DNA of 64,000 nt from Artemia franciscana (lineage: Eukaryota; Arthropoda; Branchiopoda; Anostraca; Artemiidae): assembly GCF_032884065.1 (NCBI RefSeq), contig NC_088879.1, forward strand, positions 18,896,038 through 18,960,037, written 5' to 3'. The translations under genes were made by a program, and so were the position numbers. The notes under the pieces were generated by a model. The model did not search any database, was not told the DNA's origin, and saw only the letters and a program-made list of their open reading frames with translations. Within the stretch, counting starts at the first letter, position 1. Every line of letters begins with the position of its first letter. This document shows positions 50,426-62,560 of the stretch, one piece after another.

Positions 50426-51125
50426 TTTTACACAAAAATCATAAACATAATACAAGTACTGTGGAGAAAAAGAATCGTACATGCAATGCTTGTCAAAAAA
50501 ATTTACTACAGTAAGAACAACTACGTACCCAATAAAACTATCAAAATATATTATAACTTTATTTATCTGACCTGTAAAAAAATGACATGCTATCTACCAA
50601 ATAATCTTATGAAAACACAACCCAAAAATGACAAACCATATGACTTCATTAATCGAGAACAGTCCAAGCTGAAATTATTGTTTTAAGAAATTATTGTTTC
50701 CAAGTTCAATTCGCAAGGAAACAGATCCTAAATTGAATGATCCTGCTTCTCTGATCGAGAAGATGATGATGATAAACAAATTAAAGGAAAACCCCCCAAA
50801 ATTTCCCTAAAAGTCCATGGGAGAGGAAAAATCCCTAGAAAATCCCCAAATCCCTAGAAAAAAACTCTCGCCCCTAAGAGACTTAAAAAATCCCCATTTT
50901 AGGGGGGGGAAATCCTCATAGTGGAAACACTGATAACGACTGAGCTAACGAATGAGAATGACCAAGCAAGTCTTGTCAAAAATTAAAAATGACGCTCATT
51001 GAAAAAACAGAAAACATTATGGACAACATGGAAAGAACTTTGTTCCTTTTCTCAAAACAAAATGAAAAAAATTATTACAAAGAGAGACTTTTTGTGTGAA
51101 TTTAATAATTAGTGACAAAATAATT
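50426..51125. other. Spacer, nothing recognised
   Basis: AT-rich DNA. Around 50790-50920 there are loose repeats of 'aaaatccctagaaaa' type. Confidence 0.5.
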
Positions 51126-51207
51126 CGCGGTCGGTAGGATTCGAACCTACGCTCCCAGAGGGAATCTGATTTCTAGTCAGACGCCTTAACCACTCGGCCA
51201 CGACCGC
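51126..51207 (-). tRNA. tRNA-Ser (AGA anticodon)
   Basis: 82 nt on the minus strand. The acceptor stem GCGGTCG / CGACCGC is perfect over 7 bp, with discriminator G, as expected for serine. The anticodon loop is ctAGAaa on a tctga / tcaga stem, with a long variable arm and T arm GGTTCGAATCC. A T4 run downstream (aattaTTTTg) can terminate Pol III. No CCA is encoded, as normal in eukaryotes. It is identical to 38824-38905 except at one acceptor base, while the flanks differ. Confidence 0.97.
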
Positions 51208-51466
51208 TTATATTGTACATACATACAACTAAATTTAAATAGGTTGACTGTGATTGAGCACCATAGAAGCTAAGTAGAGTTAACGTACTTGTCTGTTAGC
51301 CAGTATATACTCGATAATTTGGATCTATAAAATCCGACAATAACCGATTTATTGCTGTTTGTATACAGAGGCAATTAACTTCGGCTCAGTGGAAAACTAC
51401 ATTGTAGCTTTATTTTAATAAATATTTAGTTAGTATTCTTGTTAGGTTATGTTTTGCATGTAGCCC

Positions 51467-51775
51467 CAGAGGCATCATTTGGGGGGGGGGTCAGGGAGGC
51501 CCATTTTCCAGGGGGCCCAAGCTTCCACCACAAAGGGCCCTTTTCCGGCCATAATTATCCATTATGTCCAACACAATCCATTCAATTCAAATGATTTGAA
51601 CTAACTGCACGCCTATTAGCCAAAGAGCGTAATTACCTGACGACCCTTGGGGTAATTACCCTATTTGTTTTTAATTATTGTAAACTTTGGAAGTAGGTTA
51701 GATTCATAATAAAAGTCTCAAGTTCTGTCAAATGCCCCATGCCCACCCCAAGATTTGGCCCAAATGGGACCTCTG
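51467..51775. mobile_element. hAT-type MITE, copy 2 (309 bp)
   Basis: Related to 16239-16600 throughout (ccaccacaaagggccctttt, ctgcacgcctatta, gacgacccttggggtaatta). Ends are CAGAGGCATCATTTGG and CCCAAATGGGACCTCTG. The flanks TGTAGCCC (51459-51466) and TGGAGCCC (51776-51783) are an 8-bp target duplication with one mismatch. Confidence 0.88.
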
Positions 51776-51783
51776 TGGAGCCC

Positions 51784-52185
51784 TGCTATACTTCACCTCA
51801 ACCCCACCCCCTAATGTACGAATATAGAGTCTAAATAATATAGGATGTATCCTATCTTATCTCCTAAGTAAATTACGCTATGCTCTCATTCACGCTATGC
51901 TCTCTGCCGGTAGTAGGTCACACTTATGTTGTAATTAATAAATGTTGTAATATGTTGTATATGTTGTAATAAAAAAGTAAAAGAACCTGAACCTCAGTTG
52001 TTTCAACCCTGTACCTATAGATTCAAATTCTCGAGTGTATACTAGAAACAGATAAGTGCCGAGTTTCTTCAATGAGAACACAGAAGCAACTGAGAACACG
52101 AGCCGCTTCAGTGTTCTCGCTAAAGCAACTCTATTTAGCTTCTGTGATGCTCAATCACAGTAGCAACAATTGCATTTTTAGATAT
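51784..52185. other. Spacer, nothing recognised
   Basis: Unassigned sequence between the hAT MITE and FB1 copy i. Confidence 0.5.
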
Positions 52186-52365
52186 TAAATATAAAAAAAC
52201 AAGTTTATTTAACCAAAGTAAGGAGCGACATTAAAACGAACAGAAATTACTCCGTATATGAAAAGGGCTTTTCCTCCTCAACGCTAGCGCTAACGCCCTT
52301 TACGCTAAGGTTTGACTCTGTCTCTTAACTCTACTTTAGAATAATCAAAAACTTTAGTGTTTTCA
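52186..52365 (+). mobile_element. FB1 head fragment, left arm only (copy i)
   Basis: Starts 'ttaaatataaaaaaacaag', runs through the left arm and loop and stops after 'aaaactttagtg'. The right arm is absent. It is the complement of the truncation seen in copies d and f. Confidence 0.8.
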
Positions 52366-52439
52366 TAACAAACTTTACCATTAAGATTAATTGAAATAAT
52401 AGTTACCATTCCTGATTTAACTTCAAATGGTGATTCTTC

Positions 52440-55130
52440 CTCACTTGACAATTTTCCCTTTTTTAGAGAGAGAGAAAACTTTTATTATAAAACCAATACA
52501 AAACAGTAATGACAGCCATCCCGAGAGGTAAAAACTTGTCCGAGAGGGTGGCAAAAATAAATTAGAAAATAATACAGGACAAAGAAAAAATATTTATAAA
52601 GCCAATTGTATGACCTAATCGGCACCACAAGCCTTCCAACAAACAAATTCAACAATACTAATAAAATCATACCCCTAGAGGCCAGAACACAACCGAATTA
52701 TTTATTTACTTTTACATTTACACCCCCCCCCAAAAAAAAAGAAAAAATAATAAACTAAAGAACTAAAATCCATACTTAGTAAAAGGGATTTCTTTTATTT
52801 CACTCTTGAAAAAAGAAATATCACCATAATTTTTTAAACTCTGATCAAGATTATTATAACTTCTAATCCCCCTATGAAGCAAAGAAAACGTCGAGCGGGT
52901 CGAAACAGTCAATGGAATACGAATCTCCCCAGAAGATCGAGCGTCATAATTGTGGATCATGGATCTCAAATTTACTAAACTGTCAAAACATGAAAGATTT
53001 GTACCCTGATGTAGCCTAAAAATAAACAAAAGTATGTATAGCTCTCATAGTCCTGAGGCTGGTATTATCCTTATTCGCTTGTAAACATTCCGCACCAAAT
53101 CCCGGGGTTGAAAGGAAACCATCAAACGAACAGCATTGTTTTGAAGAACTCGTATGGGCCGGACAACGGAAGCAAATATACCAAGCCAAACGCTACTACA
53201 ATACAAAATATATGGATGGACAAGGGAAAAATAAAGGAGGTGTAGGACATATGCAGGGAAAAAATGCTTAAGTTTTCTCATTATACCTAAGTTACGATAC
53301 ACAATTTTACTACTGTACATGAGATTTGAATAATAACATCTCGTCAATATAAAACCCCAAGGTACTTAATCGATAAAGCACGTTTTAAAATCCCACAATG
53401 TGTAACAATTTCATTAATCCAAGGGTAAAAATGGGAGATCGAGAAAAAATTACAAAATTTTGACTTACCAAGATTAATCTTAAGCCTATTTACCCTTAGC
53501 CAAGAATGTAACCTATCCATATTATCTTTCAACGATGTCAGGAGTAATTATTCCATCTTTGCAGCACTGAAAGCCACTGTGTCATCCGCAAATAATGACA
53601 CAGTTTCATTCCGGAGACTCTTAGTCAGGTCACTAACGCTGGAACAATAATTATGGACGCAATTAGGCATATTATTAATAAATAAAAGGAAAAGGATCGG
53701 GTCAATAACAGATTCCTGTGGGACACCACAACTGACTGGGTGCAATTCAGATTTAAGCAATTTATCTCAGGATACCAGTTACTCAGGAAACTCCGTAGAA
53801 AATTAAGAGCTTTACCTCGGATCCCATCAACTTCGCACTTTTCCAAGAGTAGACCTTGGTCAACTGTATCAAAGGCCTTCATTAAGTCTAAGAATACTGC
53901 ACATTCAGTCCTTTGTCCTTTATCCAACCTTCAGTCCTGTGTCTAAAGTCATATTAATAATGCTTGTCAAAAATATCAATGCATCCTCCGTCTTCCTATT
54001 CTTCCGGAATCCAAACTGATTAATATTAAAAACATGAAACTTCTCAAGAAATGTGATTAACCGAAATAAAAAGGATAAAGGATAAAGATCCTCCAGAGCC
54101 ATTGCTGGTGCATAGGGCGTAAAATCGACGTTTCAGTTGCTGGGGTAAACCGAGAACTAAAACATTTTTCAATCAGACGATAAATAACTGGCAAAACTGA
54201 TACTGGTCGATAATTACCAATATCATTTCTGTCACCACCTTTATAAACCGGTGTCACTCTTGCATACTTTAAACAATCTGGAACCTTGTCTGAAACAATT
54301 ATTAATTAATGATGTTAGAATGCTATATATAGATGGAAAAATACATTTCAGAACTTTTAAACTCATCAAGTCACATCCAGACGAACGATTATTCATGACA
54401 TACATGGTATTCCTTATATCTCCACGGTAATCAACTTTAGATGCAATGATACATCAATTGGGGGCGGTAAAGGGGATCCAAAAGGTATGTCCACTGGAAA
54501 CGGGGAAATTGCATCGGTTATTTTTCAACCTACTGAAATAAAATGATTTTGAAACTCATTACAAATTGTAAAATCATCTGTAGCTATAGCCTCATTTACT
54601 ATCATTTCAGATGGTAGTATATTAGGACTCTGACCTATAACACTAAGGATTGTTTGCCAGGTCTTCAATGGGTTTCCTTCAGCTTCTTTAAATTTAAATG
54701 TAAACTATCTCTTTTCAGCCTCACAGAGAAAATTTTAAACCATTACCATAAACACGGTATTGTTCTTTATTTTCATCTGTAGGTTTTAAAGCTTGTAACT
54801 TAAACAATATATCTCTTAAATTTATTCTCCGAAGAAGATCTTGGGTTATACATGGCTTCTTTCCATTATATTGTCATTATATTATCATTCTCTTAACAAC
54901 TCCTGCTTCATTAGTCTTTTCCAATAACTTACCATAAAAAAGCGCAAATTTACGATTTGCATCATTTTCCTCTCTAAGCAGAGACGTCCAATCAACTTGA
55001 ACTAAACTATGATTTAGTTAACATAACACGTTTTTAAATTAAATTTTTTTGAATTTGCTTTTACTATGGGCAAGAGTTCGGTTAATAAGGGCCTTACATC
55101 ATCCCTGAGGAGACAACCATGATTTGTTGG
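52440..55130 (-). mobile_element. LINE-B: non-LTR retrotransposon, linker and RT, decayed
   Basis: Minus strand: linker region (KPCITQDLLRRINLRDILFK ~54800-54860; FKEAEGNPLKTWQTILSVIG ~54640-54700), RT blocks MTPVYKGGDRNDIGNYRPVS, VLPVIYRLIEKC (54180-54257), NQFGFRKNRKTEDAL, FLDLMKAFDTVDQ (motif A, ~53880), VSCGVPQESVIDPILFLLFI (motif B), SLFADDTVAFSA (motif C), LRVNRLKINLGKSKF, KYLGVL, and the C-terminal YFSLVHPYILYCSSVW and RIPLTVSTRSTFSLLHRGI (52850-52930). The layout is that of CR1/Jockey-group LINEs. Several frame changes and stops. The endonuclease domain is not recognised. The 3' end is near the purine-rich (GA)n at ~52465. Confidence 0.85.
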
Positions 55131-57811
55131 CTTAAAGTTGGAAATAGTGAATAGCTAACCACAGAAAGAGAGCATGTGTGGAAATGCAACATTTTTAAAA
55201 CTGACCCTAGTCATATAAATATAGCCACATAAATATATGATTTAAATATGGCCATATAAATGTAAGATCATCAAAATTGTGAAAACGACCTATTCTTCAC
55301 GGAAATTAAGGAGAAAAGGTATTCAAAATTACAGTTAAGAAATTAAGTTGATATTTAAAGCTACAAAAATATAATAATTCTTTCGCAGCCATTACCAAAT
55401 ACAGGGTGCCAAATTTTCATCTGGGCTCTAAAAATAAAATTTTTCGCCACAATATATTTATTGGGATTACTACCTTTTGAACCGTCCTTGGCAGTTGTTT
55501 AACCGTCCATGCGGCGACATATCCTATAGTAGCATTTAGTAATTCATGGAAGTTCACAGGGTAGTCGTCGAGGGTGAAGGCCAAACATCTCTCCTCCTGC
55601 AGGAAGATTTGAAGTGTAAAATTCTGAACTTCTTGGGACACGTGCTGATTTTCCAGGAAATAACCATTTTAAATATTTGCTCATTGGCCTCCCCCTAAAT
55701 CAACATCCATGGGGAAACATGCAGCCAAAACAGTTAAACTACCTCTATGTCTAGTAACTAGTTACACCACCAGGCCTTCTAAGGCCAACACAGCGGGACA
55801 AGATCCTATACCACCTACTTGGCTCTTTACCTCTTCCCATGAAGTTCTAATGGAAAAGAGCATGCAGCTGCCACAACTAAAATGCCACTTTGATAGCTTT
55901 AGGGTAGGAAAACTCGCATAGTGGTGGGTTTCAATGCGGCAAATTTAATGGCAAAGTTTTTTGCCTAAACCCTTTTTAAGAAGGATGCAGCAGTTTGGAC
56001 ACTGTTTATTTTTGGAAAAGGAGGCTGGCATACGAGGGAGACATACTGGTTGGTTAAAAAGCAATAATCCGCAAGAATTAAATTGGTCACGGTTTTGTCG
56101 AAATGTTTTGTTTTTCGGCCTCACGGTATCTTAGCAACAGACAAAAAGTACATGTTCATGGCGTCCCGATAGTTTATAATGGGTCTCTGCTGAGGGCACT
56201 GATAATCGTACTATTGGCAGTGTGGCACTGGAGCAGAGTATTACTTGGATGACATTACAGTCTATATTAAAAAGGTGCTGTTGAAAAGTTGCTGAAGTCC
56301 GACACTTTCCATTACCTTTCCATTACCGAAGAATTAAAATCCAGTTTCCTGGATTAAATCTATATATTTTTTGAAACCATAATTTGAGCAAAGAATTTTC
56401 ATCAGTTTAATTTGTTGCAACTTAGGTGACGATAGTCTAAAAATCCCATCACGTTCTCATCAAATATATAATGTATCTGATGAATCAAAGGGAACTAGCA
56501 AAATACTGGGGGTGCTTGCAACCTCCCTTTTAGATATTCTGGTAATTTTAATAATACATTTCAGTACTAAAAACTGTAACTATTATATTACTCGTAATCT
56601 TATTTTTCCACAAAACTAAATCCAAATCATCTTGGCTTCACAAATCTAGTCAAAGTTTTTCAGCTGTATCTTTTGGAACCTCAATATTTCGTATTTAACC
56701 TACTCTGCTTAATGGAGCACTAAATGGCTGCTTACCCACCTTATCACAATCATTTTTACCTATTCACAGATACTTGCTGAAAGCTTTTTCCTTAGCTCTT
56801 TTGTCCTTTCAAGAATCTAAACATTCTTAAAGAGAAGGTAGTTCTAAGCTAATCGCCGGAAAAGTAAATGACTTCTGCGATAGCTTAGCCAAGAACGGAA
56901 ATTTACGATGTCACTCAGATATTAGAAGGGAGGTTTTTATGGTAAAAGTTGAGACTGTAAATGATGTAATGGGATTACAATAATTGTCAATTGGCTGAAT
57001 GGGTCCAAGTAAAAGGTTTCATTTACTCAGGCATCGGGAACAATTGCGAGATATAGTGATCTACATATCACGATGTCTTTTTTTTTGTTTTACTAAGGGT
57101 GACCTGTATAATATTCATCCAAAATGTTTGGCTGAAGACCCAGAACTTACATTGGAAGGAGGTAGCCGAGTATTTTCAGTGAAGGGACCTTTTCGCGCTT
57201 TTCCTGCATTGAAATGCTAAATTTCCCACTGTTTTATATAATTTGCCACTCTGAGGTTCGGTTCGGATTAAATTTCCTCTTTAGAAGCAACTGCTCCCCC
57301 GCCAAAACAAATTGTTTCACACATATCTAGAAAGAGCAAAGATTTTTTATGGGCTTTAAGAGGCAATTAAACTACACCACATCCTCCCAAATATGGAGCA
57401 GTTTTTCAATTTTTTCTCTTTTTTCTTCCTGTCCGTTGTGACTTGCTTGGTTTGCAAATGTTCACTTCCATATTTATTTAAAGGTACAAAATGCGTAACA
57501 CTATACTGTGCCGCATATGCAAGTTGAATCTAAGTTACACCGCATTTTGAAGACTCTATTCAGTTTCAGGACCTCTCAAGCTGAACATTGTGCTAAACAT
57601 ATTTTTTCTCAATCCTTTTAGGGAGATGCCAATCGAAGAAATAAATCTAGATAAACTAAACTCTACCACTATTACTCTTTCTGCTGTTACTATTTCCTAA
57701 GGCCGTTTTTTTAGGTGGGGGGAGGGATAACCTTTTTTGAAGTGTACACAGAAAACCCAAAAAAATGCATAAAAATTTGTTTATATTCATTTTTTTACGT
57801 TTTTACGAGTC
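55131..57811. other. Intergenic apart from the candidate exon; nothing recognised
   Basis: No known element or RNA. Short frames at 55709-55921 and 56999-57220 plus carry no family motif. Confidence 0.5.
55474..55644 (-). CDS. Candidate host exon, 57 codons, unknown product
   Basis: On the minus strand a 171-bp open stretch lies between a possible acceptor (aaaatcag|CACGTG, exon start 55644) and a strong donor (CAAAAG|gtagta, exon end 55474). It is phase 0 at both ends and reads EVQNFTLQIFLQEERCLA, FTLDDYPVNFHELLNATIG and YVAAWTVKQLPRTVQK. Base composition and codon use look coding compared with the neighbours. It lies just beyond LINE-B and does not resemble a LINE domain. I do not recognise the protein and found no adjacent exon, so chance or element origin remains possible. 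Confidence 0.3.
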
Positions 57812-58090
57812 GGAAAGTAGTGAAGGGTCATTCTGTTTAAAGAGACACATAGGAGGAGTAAAAATAGAGCTAATACCCATCAAGACGTTATTACACGCAC
57901 CTGGGTCTTACAAATACTATAGCGCATCTGTAACGGTATAGTACACCTGTATGTTACGTAATAGGGAATGTCTTTTAAATGATGCAGGTGCTTTTTGCAT
58001 AATAGTTTCTTTCACTATTTCTTTGGGTCAGGGCTTCTTTACTTCAGGATTTCTTTGGATATTACGTAATGATGGTGCATATTAAACAAG
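57812..58090 (+). repeat. Left arm of long inverted repeat
   Basis: Inverse of ~62540-62838; see the parent element. Confidence 0.8.
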
Positions 58091-59059
58091 AAAATGAATT
58101 ACACTAAATATTATAGTTTTTTCTCGTAAAAAATATATGAATAAAGTAAAATTAAATTGTTATAAATGTTGCGTGAAGTCTGTAAATTTTAATACATAAA
58201 TAAAACCCTTCTTACCTTCTGAACTATATTCTCCAAAACTTTAATATACAAACCATCTTTTTCCTAAAGTTGTACACGCGACATGTTACTCATATGCAAC
58301 CTATATAAATATAACAGCAGATTCCTTTCTAACAGCAGAATGCATACAGGTTTTTGATGCAATCATGTCTGACTTGTGCAAGCTCTTATATCAAAGCTTG
58401 TTATTAATTCATTGCTAATGTTTAAATTAGTCTTACTGAAAAAAACTCAAAACGCAGATAATTGAAATAGTATGAACAATTTGTCAGTAATATAATAATA
58501 AATGAAAAAACAGCTGAATTATTAGCTATGGTAAAAAAATCCATTTCTTATTTCAATAGATTCTTTACGTTTTTCAATAGATAAATTAATAGAATATGAA
58601 AAAAATAAAATAAAAATAGAATTAAAATAAAATTTGTAAAACCTCTCCCCTAGACTGCTTTCTATTTTTTTTTGTGTTGGCTATCTCACTTCAGCCAGGG
58701 TTCTGAGGAAAACCCCGTGTGGTTCTGTTTGGAGAGAAGCTCCAATGCTTCTTACTCCTTGATCAGGGTCTCCTGGTCCTATCGTATTGACATCATCAAC
58801 TGCAACACATGAAAAAAATAAGAGTAGAACTGTTTGATCGTAACTGATGATCAGTCAATTGCTTCTCGAACTTGGGTATCCCTGCCTGTAAAGATATCTT
58901 ATATAATCTTTTGTGTTTCATTTGACAGGCTTATGACGCGCGTTTGTATTTCTTTCCAGAATTTCAAAGGAAGGATACCTTGGAAACAAAGCCAGGGCTA
59001 ATTAAAAGAAAAATTATTTTCGATTTGGTAATTTGTTTAATAAAATTAGTAGCTAATAA

Positions 59060-59284
59060 ATGGAGAAACTTTTAAGCGAAACAAAAATGGAAAATAAATA
59101 CAATCAAACTATTAGGAAAGGAAAGTTAGACATTGGAATGGATTACACGATTACAGGAATGAAATGTGTTACAACTAAATATGGAAAGAGACTCGTTATA
59201 TTTATTGATTTTAAAGGTGAAATGGTTGATCTATTTGCACCAAAGTTTTTTATTCTAAAGCAGATGATCTTGAAAAGAAATTAA
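59060..59284 (+). CDS. Small ORF inside the long-TIR element, unknown
   Basis: The 74-codon frame starts at an ATG and reads MEKLLSETKMENKYNQTIRK, later MDYTITGMKCVTTKYGKRL and VIFIDFKGEMVDLFAPKFF. The strand-turn-strand pattern around TTKYGKR with a hydrophobic strand after it resembles small OB-fold-like proteins encoded by some mobile DNA, but I cannot assign a family. It is the only protein-like frame in the element and should be treated as a relic. Confidence 0.35.
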   Translation: MEKLLSETKMENKYNQTIRKGKLDIGMDYTITGMKCVTTKYGKRLVIFIDFKGEMVDLFAPKFFILKQMILKRN

Positions 59285-59399
59285 AAAAAATTGATAAAGG
59301 CACGATTTAAAGGCTATTCAAAAAATAAAGATAAAATAAATTATTTACCTATTGATATCGAACTATCCACTAAATATTAAATCATTACATTTCATCGGT

Positions 59400-59735
59400 A
59401 GTATAGGAAACATGGAATATAATCAAACTCTTATTTCACAAGACCTGTTTTGATGTTAAAGCTCAGGATCGGAAATTGTAAAAATGTCCAAAATCTTCAT
59501 TCAAAATGGTTTGAACTCAATTAAAAATAGAATAAATTGATGGGGTGAGCTATTTTGGGTCTAGAACCCGTATTCCCATTGTGAAACGTATAAAAACAAG
59601 ACCAAATTTGATTTCCAAGGACCTTTTTCATGTTGAATATAGGTATAAAAAATGTCCAAAATGTACAATATCTGATGAAAAATTATGTAAAATGGATTGA
59701 AAATTATATAAATAGATGATGTGATCTAGGTGGGG
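59400..59735 (+). repeat. Two diverged direct repeats
   Basis: Two consecutive blocks, each with 'ttgtaaaaatgtccaaaat'-like sequence followed by 'aaaatgg.ttgaa...aaataga.', 'gatg.ggtga.ct', at ~59480-59575 and ~59645-59735, spaced about 165 bp. Confidence 0.45.
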
Positions 59736-59754
59736 CAGAAATCCCATTTACTGT

Positions 59755-60450
59755 GCTACTCACGCACAAACACACACACAACCACACAAAATCAGACATA
59801 AAGGCACACACACTGTAAGACATACAGGCACGGAGAGAGAGAGACAAAAACACACAGATGAAAAACACAGAAACACACAACAACATAAAGTCAGACACAC
59901 AGGCCTAAACATAATTAGATACACTTGCATGGAGAGAGAGAGACAGAACCCATAGAAAAAAAACACACATACAACGATACAAAGTCAGACACACAGGCAC
60001 ATACACAGTTGGACACACAGGCACGGAGAGACAGACAAAACGCATAGAGGGGAAAAACACACACATCCATACAAAGTCAAACACACAGACAAACAGACGC
60101 TCAGAAACACAGGCGAGACAAACAAACAGAGGGAAAAACACTTACAAAGACGCAACCACACAAGTTCTGACACACAGAGACGCACACAGTCAGACACACA
60201 GGTCCAGAGAGAGAGAGAGAGAGAGAGAGACAAAAACACACAGAGGGAAAAAATACACACACACAAAGTCAGACAAACAGTCACACACACAATCAGACAC
60301 ACAGGTGCGGAGAGAAAGAGAGACATAAACTTACAGAGATAAAAATACATACACGCCCACACAGCCACACAAATTTAGACACACCGGTTCACACTCAGTC
60401 AGACACACAGGAATGGGGAGAGAGAAAAAAAGCACAGAGGGAAAAACACA
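59755..60450. repeat. CA-rich minisatellite, left arm of an inverted pair
   Basis: About seven loose ~100-bp units containing 'cacacaggcacggagagaga', 'gacaaaaacacacagaggg', 'aaaaacacac' and 'aaagtcagacacacagg'. Open frames across it are low-complexity artefacts. Confidence 0.9.
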
Positions 60451-60599
60451 GGGTTTTTCGCGCAAAATCGCATTGTTTTTTTTATGGCGCACTATCTAAC
60501 CTAGCCTATCCTAACTTAGCGGCGTAGGTTAGCTCAGTTAGATTAACTTAGCCTAGTAGCAGGTAAGAAAAGGTTGAATCCTTAAAAAACAGTGTAAGT
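60451..60599. other. Spacer between the inverted minisatellite arms
   Basis: About 150 bases with 'cctagcctatcctaacttag' and 'aggttagctcagttagatta' repeats. No gene. Confidence 0.6.
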
Positions 60600-61040
60600 T
60601 TGCATAAAAAACCTGTTTGTTTTTCTCTTTGTATCCTTTTGTCTCTGTCCCTGTGCCTGTGTGTCTGCCTGTGTGTGGTTGTTTGGGTTTGTGTGTGTTT
60701 TTCCCTCTATGTGTTTTTGCCCTCTGACTGTGCCTGTGTGTGTTTTTCTCCTCAGTTTATCTTTGTCTCTCTCTCCGTGCCTGACTGTGTTTGTGCCTGT
60801 GTCTAAATTTGTGTGGTTGTGTTTCTCTGTGTGTGTGTGTATGTTTTGTCTCTCTCTCCTTGCCTTTGTGTCTGAATGTGTGTGGGCTTGTGTGTTTGAC
60901 TATGTGTTTGCTTGTGTGTCTGACTTTGTGTGGTTGTGTGTGTTTGTGTTTTATTTCCACTGTTTTTTTGTCTCTCCCTCCGTGCCTTGGTGTCTGACTT
61001 TGTGTGTGCTTGTGCGTCTAATTTTCTAAGGTTGTGTCTT
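60600..61040. repeat. TG-rich minisatellite, right arm of the inverted pair
   Basis: Reverse-complement type of 59755-60450: 'tttgtctctctctccgtgcc', 'ctgactgtg.ttgtg', 'tttttccctctatgtg'. About four units. Confidence 0.9.
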
Positions 61041-61629
61041 TCCCTTTTTGAATTAAATGCCATATGTATGATGTTGCATGCAATTGGGTGCCGTATGTCA
61101 TCATTGAGCGACATTCTGGCGTCAATTGCCAGAAAATGTAAAGAAAAAGTGAAAAAAATATAGAATTAACTCACAGGTCTGTGCCCCCTTGAATTTAAAT
61201 CTAAAAAGTCACCCTGTCCTCTCAATGGATTTGGATTTATTGGTCAAAAGTAATGGTTTTCATGCAGTATTATGTTTTTGATATTGTGGATATACTTAAG
61301 GTGAATTTCTCAGCATTCATGTTAATAATCCTCCATTTGCAAATATCTCCCTCCTATAAGTAGCCCTGGTAACGTGGAAAAGCAATAAAGGCATTATCGA
61401 TCCAAGCAACTACATATCTACGATGTAACATCAGGTGGTTTGTGCTCGGGAACAATGAATATGAAACACACGACACATAGTTTATCGATCCGAGCAAGAA
61501 TCCAGTGAATTCCCAGTTTCGGAAACAGCTTAACATACAAAAAGTATTTCCCGAATAAAAATATTAGAAGAGCCGTCTAGCACTCCATTCCGTTGGAGGG
61601 AAATCTCTTCCGAATCCTGAAGCGGACAA

Positions 61630-62560
61630 ATATCTTTGGATTATAAAGGTTCTCTGAGGAAAAACTCACTGTAAAAAACAGCCTCTAGAAAGAAAAAACT
61701 CATTGAAGAAAAAAACTCTTAGAGTATTATGTAACACCCCACGTTTGCATCATCATTACCTAGCATCCCACATTTCCACCGTCATTACGTAGATTATTTA
61801 ACACCATTATTTAACTCTTACGTATGTTCCGTGCTCAGTTACAACCGGGGATTCCCCACTTGACTGATGGGGCTCTGATCTCTAACAAGTCACGAGAGAT
61901 TGCATCATCCTCAGTTACAACTTGGACTTTCTCACTTAACTGGCAGATCCTGAGCTCTAACAAGTCACACAAGATCCTCAGTTATAACTTGGACTTCCCC
62001 TGTTGACTGGCGGGTCTTGATCTCTAACAAGTCACGCGAAATTGCCTCATCCTCATTTATAAACTGGACTTTTGCTTTTGACTTACGGAGTCCACCGTTG
62101 GAATTCGTGGCTAGGGCCTCGATTGAATTGCTCGCTAGGGCCTCCGTTGAAAATATTGCTAGGGGTCCCTAGTGGAATTCTTGGTTAGGGCCCAAGCCTT
62201 GAAGTTTCTCCACTAGCGGGCCCTGAAGTTTTTTACAGAAAAAAAATCTTTGAAGACGGATTATAAAGGTTCCTTGAGGGAAAAAATCCAAGAAAAAAAA
62301 TCTTTAAGAAAATGAAATGTCGGAAAAAATAGTGCAAAAAAATCTTGAAGAAATAATCTTGTAGGAAAAAAATATCGAAGGAAAAGAAATCTCGAACAAA
62401 ATACCTTGAAGAAAAATGATCCCAAAGAAAAAGTATCTCGAAAATAATCTTGAAGAAAAACGCCTTGAGGTAAAAAAGGGCTTGAAAGAAAAAAACCTTG
62501 AAGGAAAGAAATACATCTCTCAAAGTATTACGTAACACCCACGTGTGCGCCGTCATGACG
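61630..62560 (+). repeat. Direct repeats and short tandem arrays inside the long-TIR element
   Basis: 'ggattataaaggttctctga' at ~61638 recurs at ~62258 (with changes), each followed by purine-rich 'gaaaaaactc/atcttgaagaa' arrays and then 'gtattatgtaacaccc.acg'. Between them is a ~66-75-bp tandem set (61836-62075: 'cctcagttacaacttggac', 'tctctaacaagtcacg', three to four units) and ~30-bp units of 'gctagggcctccgttgaa' type (62100-62215). Confidence 0.75.

Noticed and set aside
60490-60560. 'taacctagcctatcctaac' repeats as possible telomere-like DNA
   Set aside because: Too few and too irregular, and not the arthropod TTAGG repeat.
59704-61163. Several overlapping open frames rich in Cys, Val, Leu and Ser across the CA/TG arrays
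   Set aside because: Low-complexity translation of minisatellite DNA on both strands; no start context or family.
62233-62556. Long minus-strand frame rich in Phe and Leu resembling a membrane protein
   Set aside because: It is the complement of short purine-rich tandem units (aatcttgaagaaaa), so it is an artefact.
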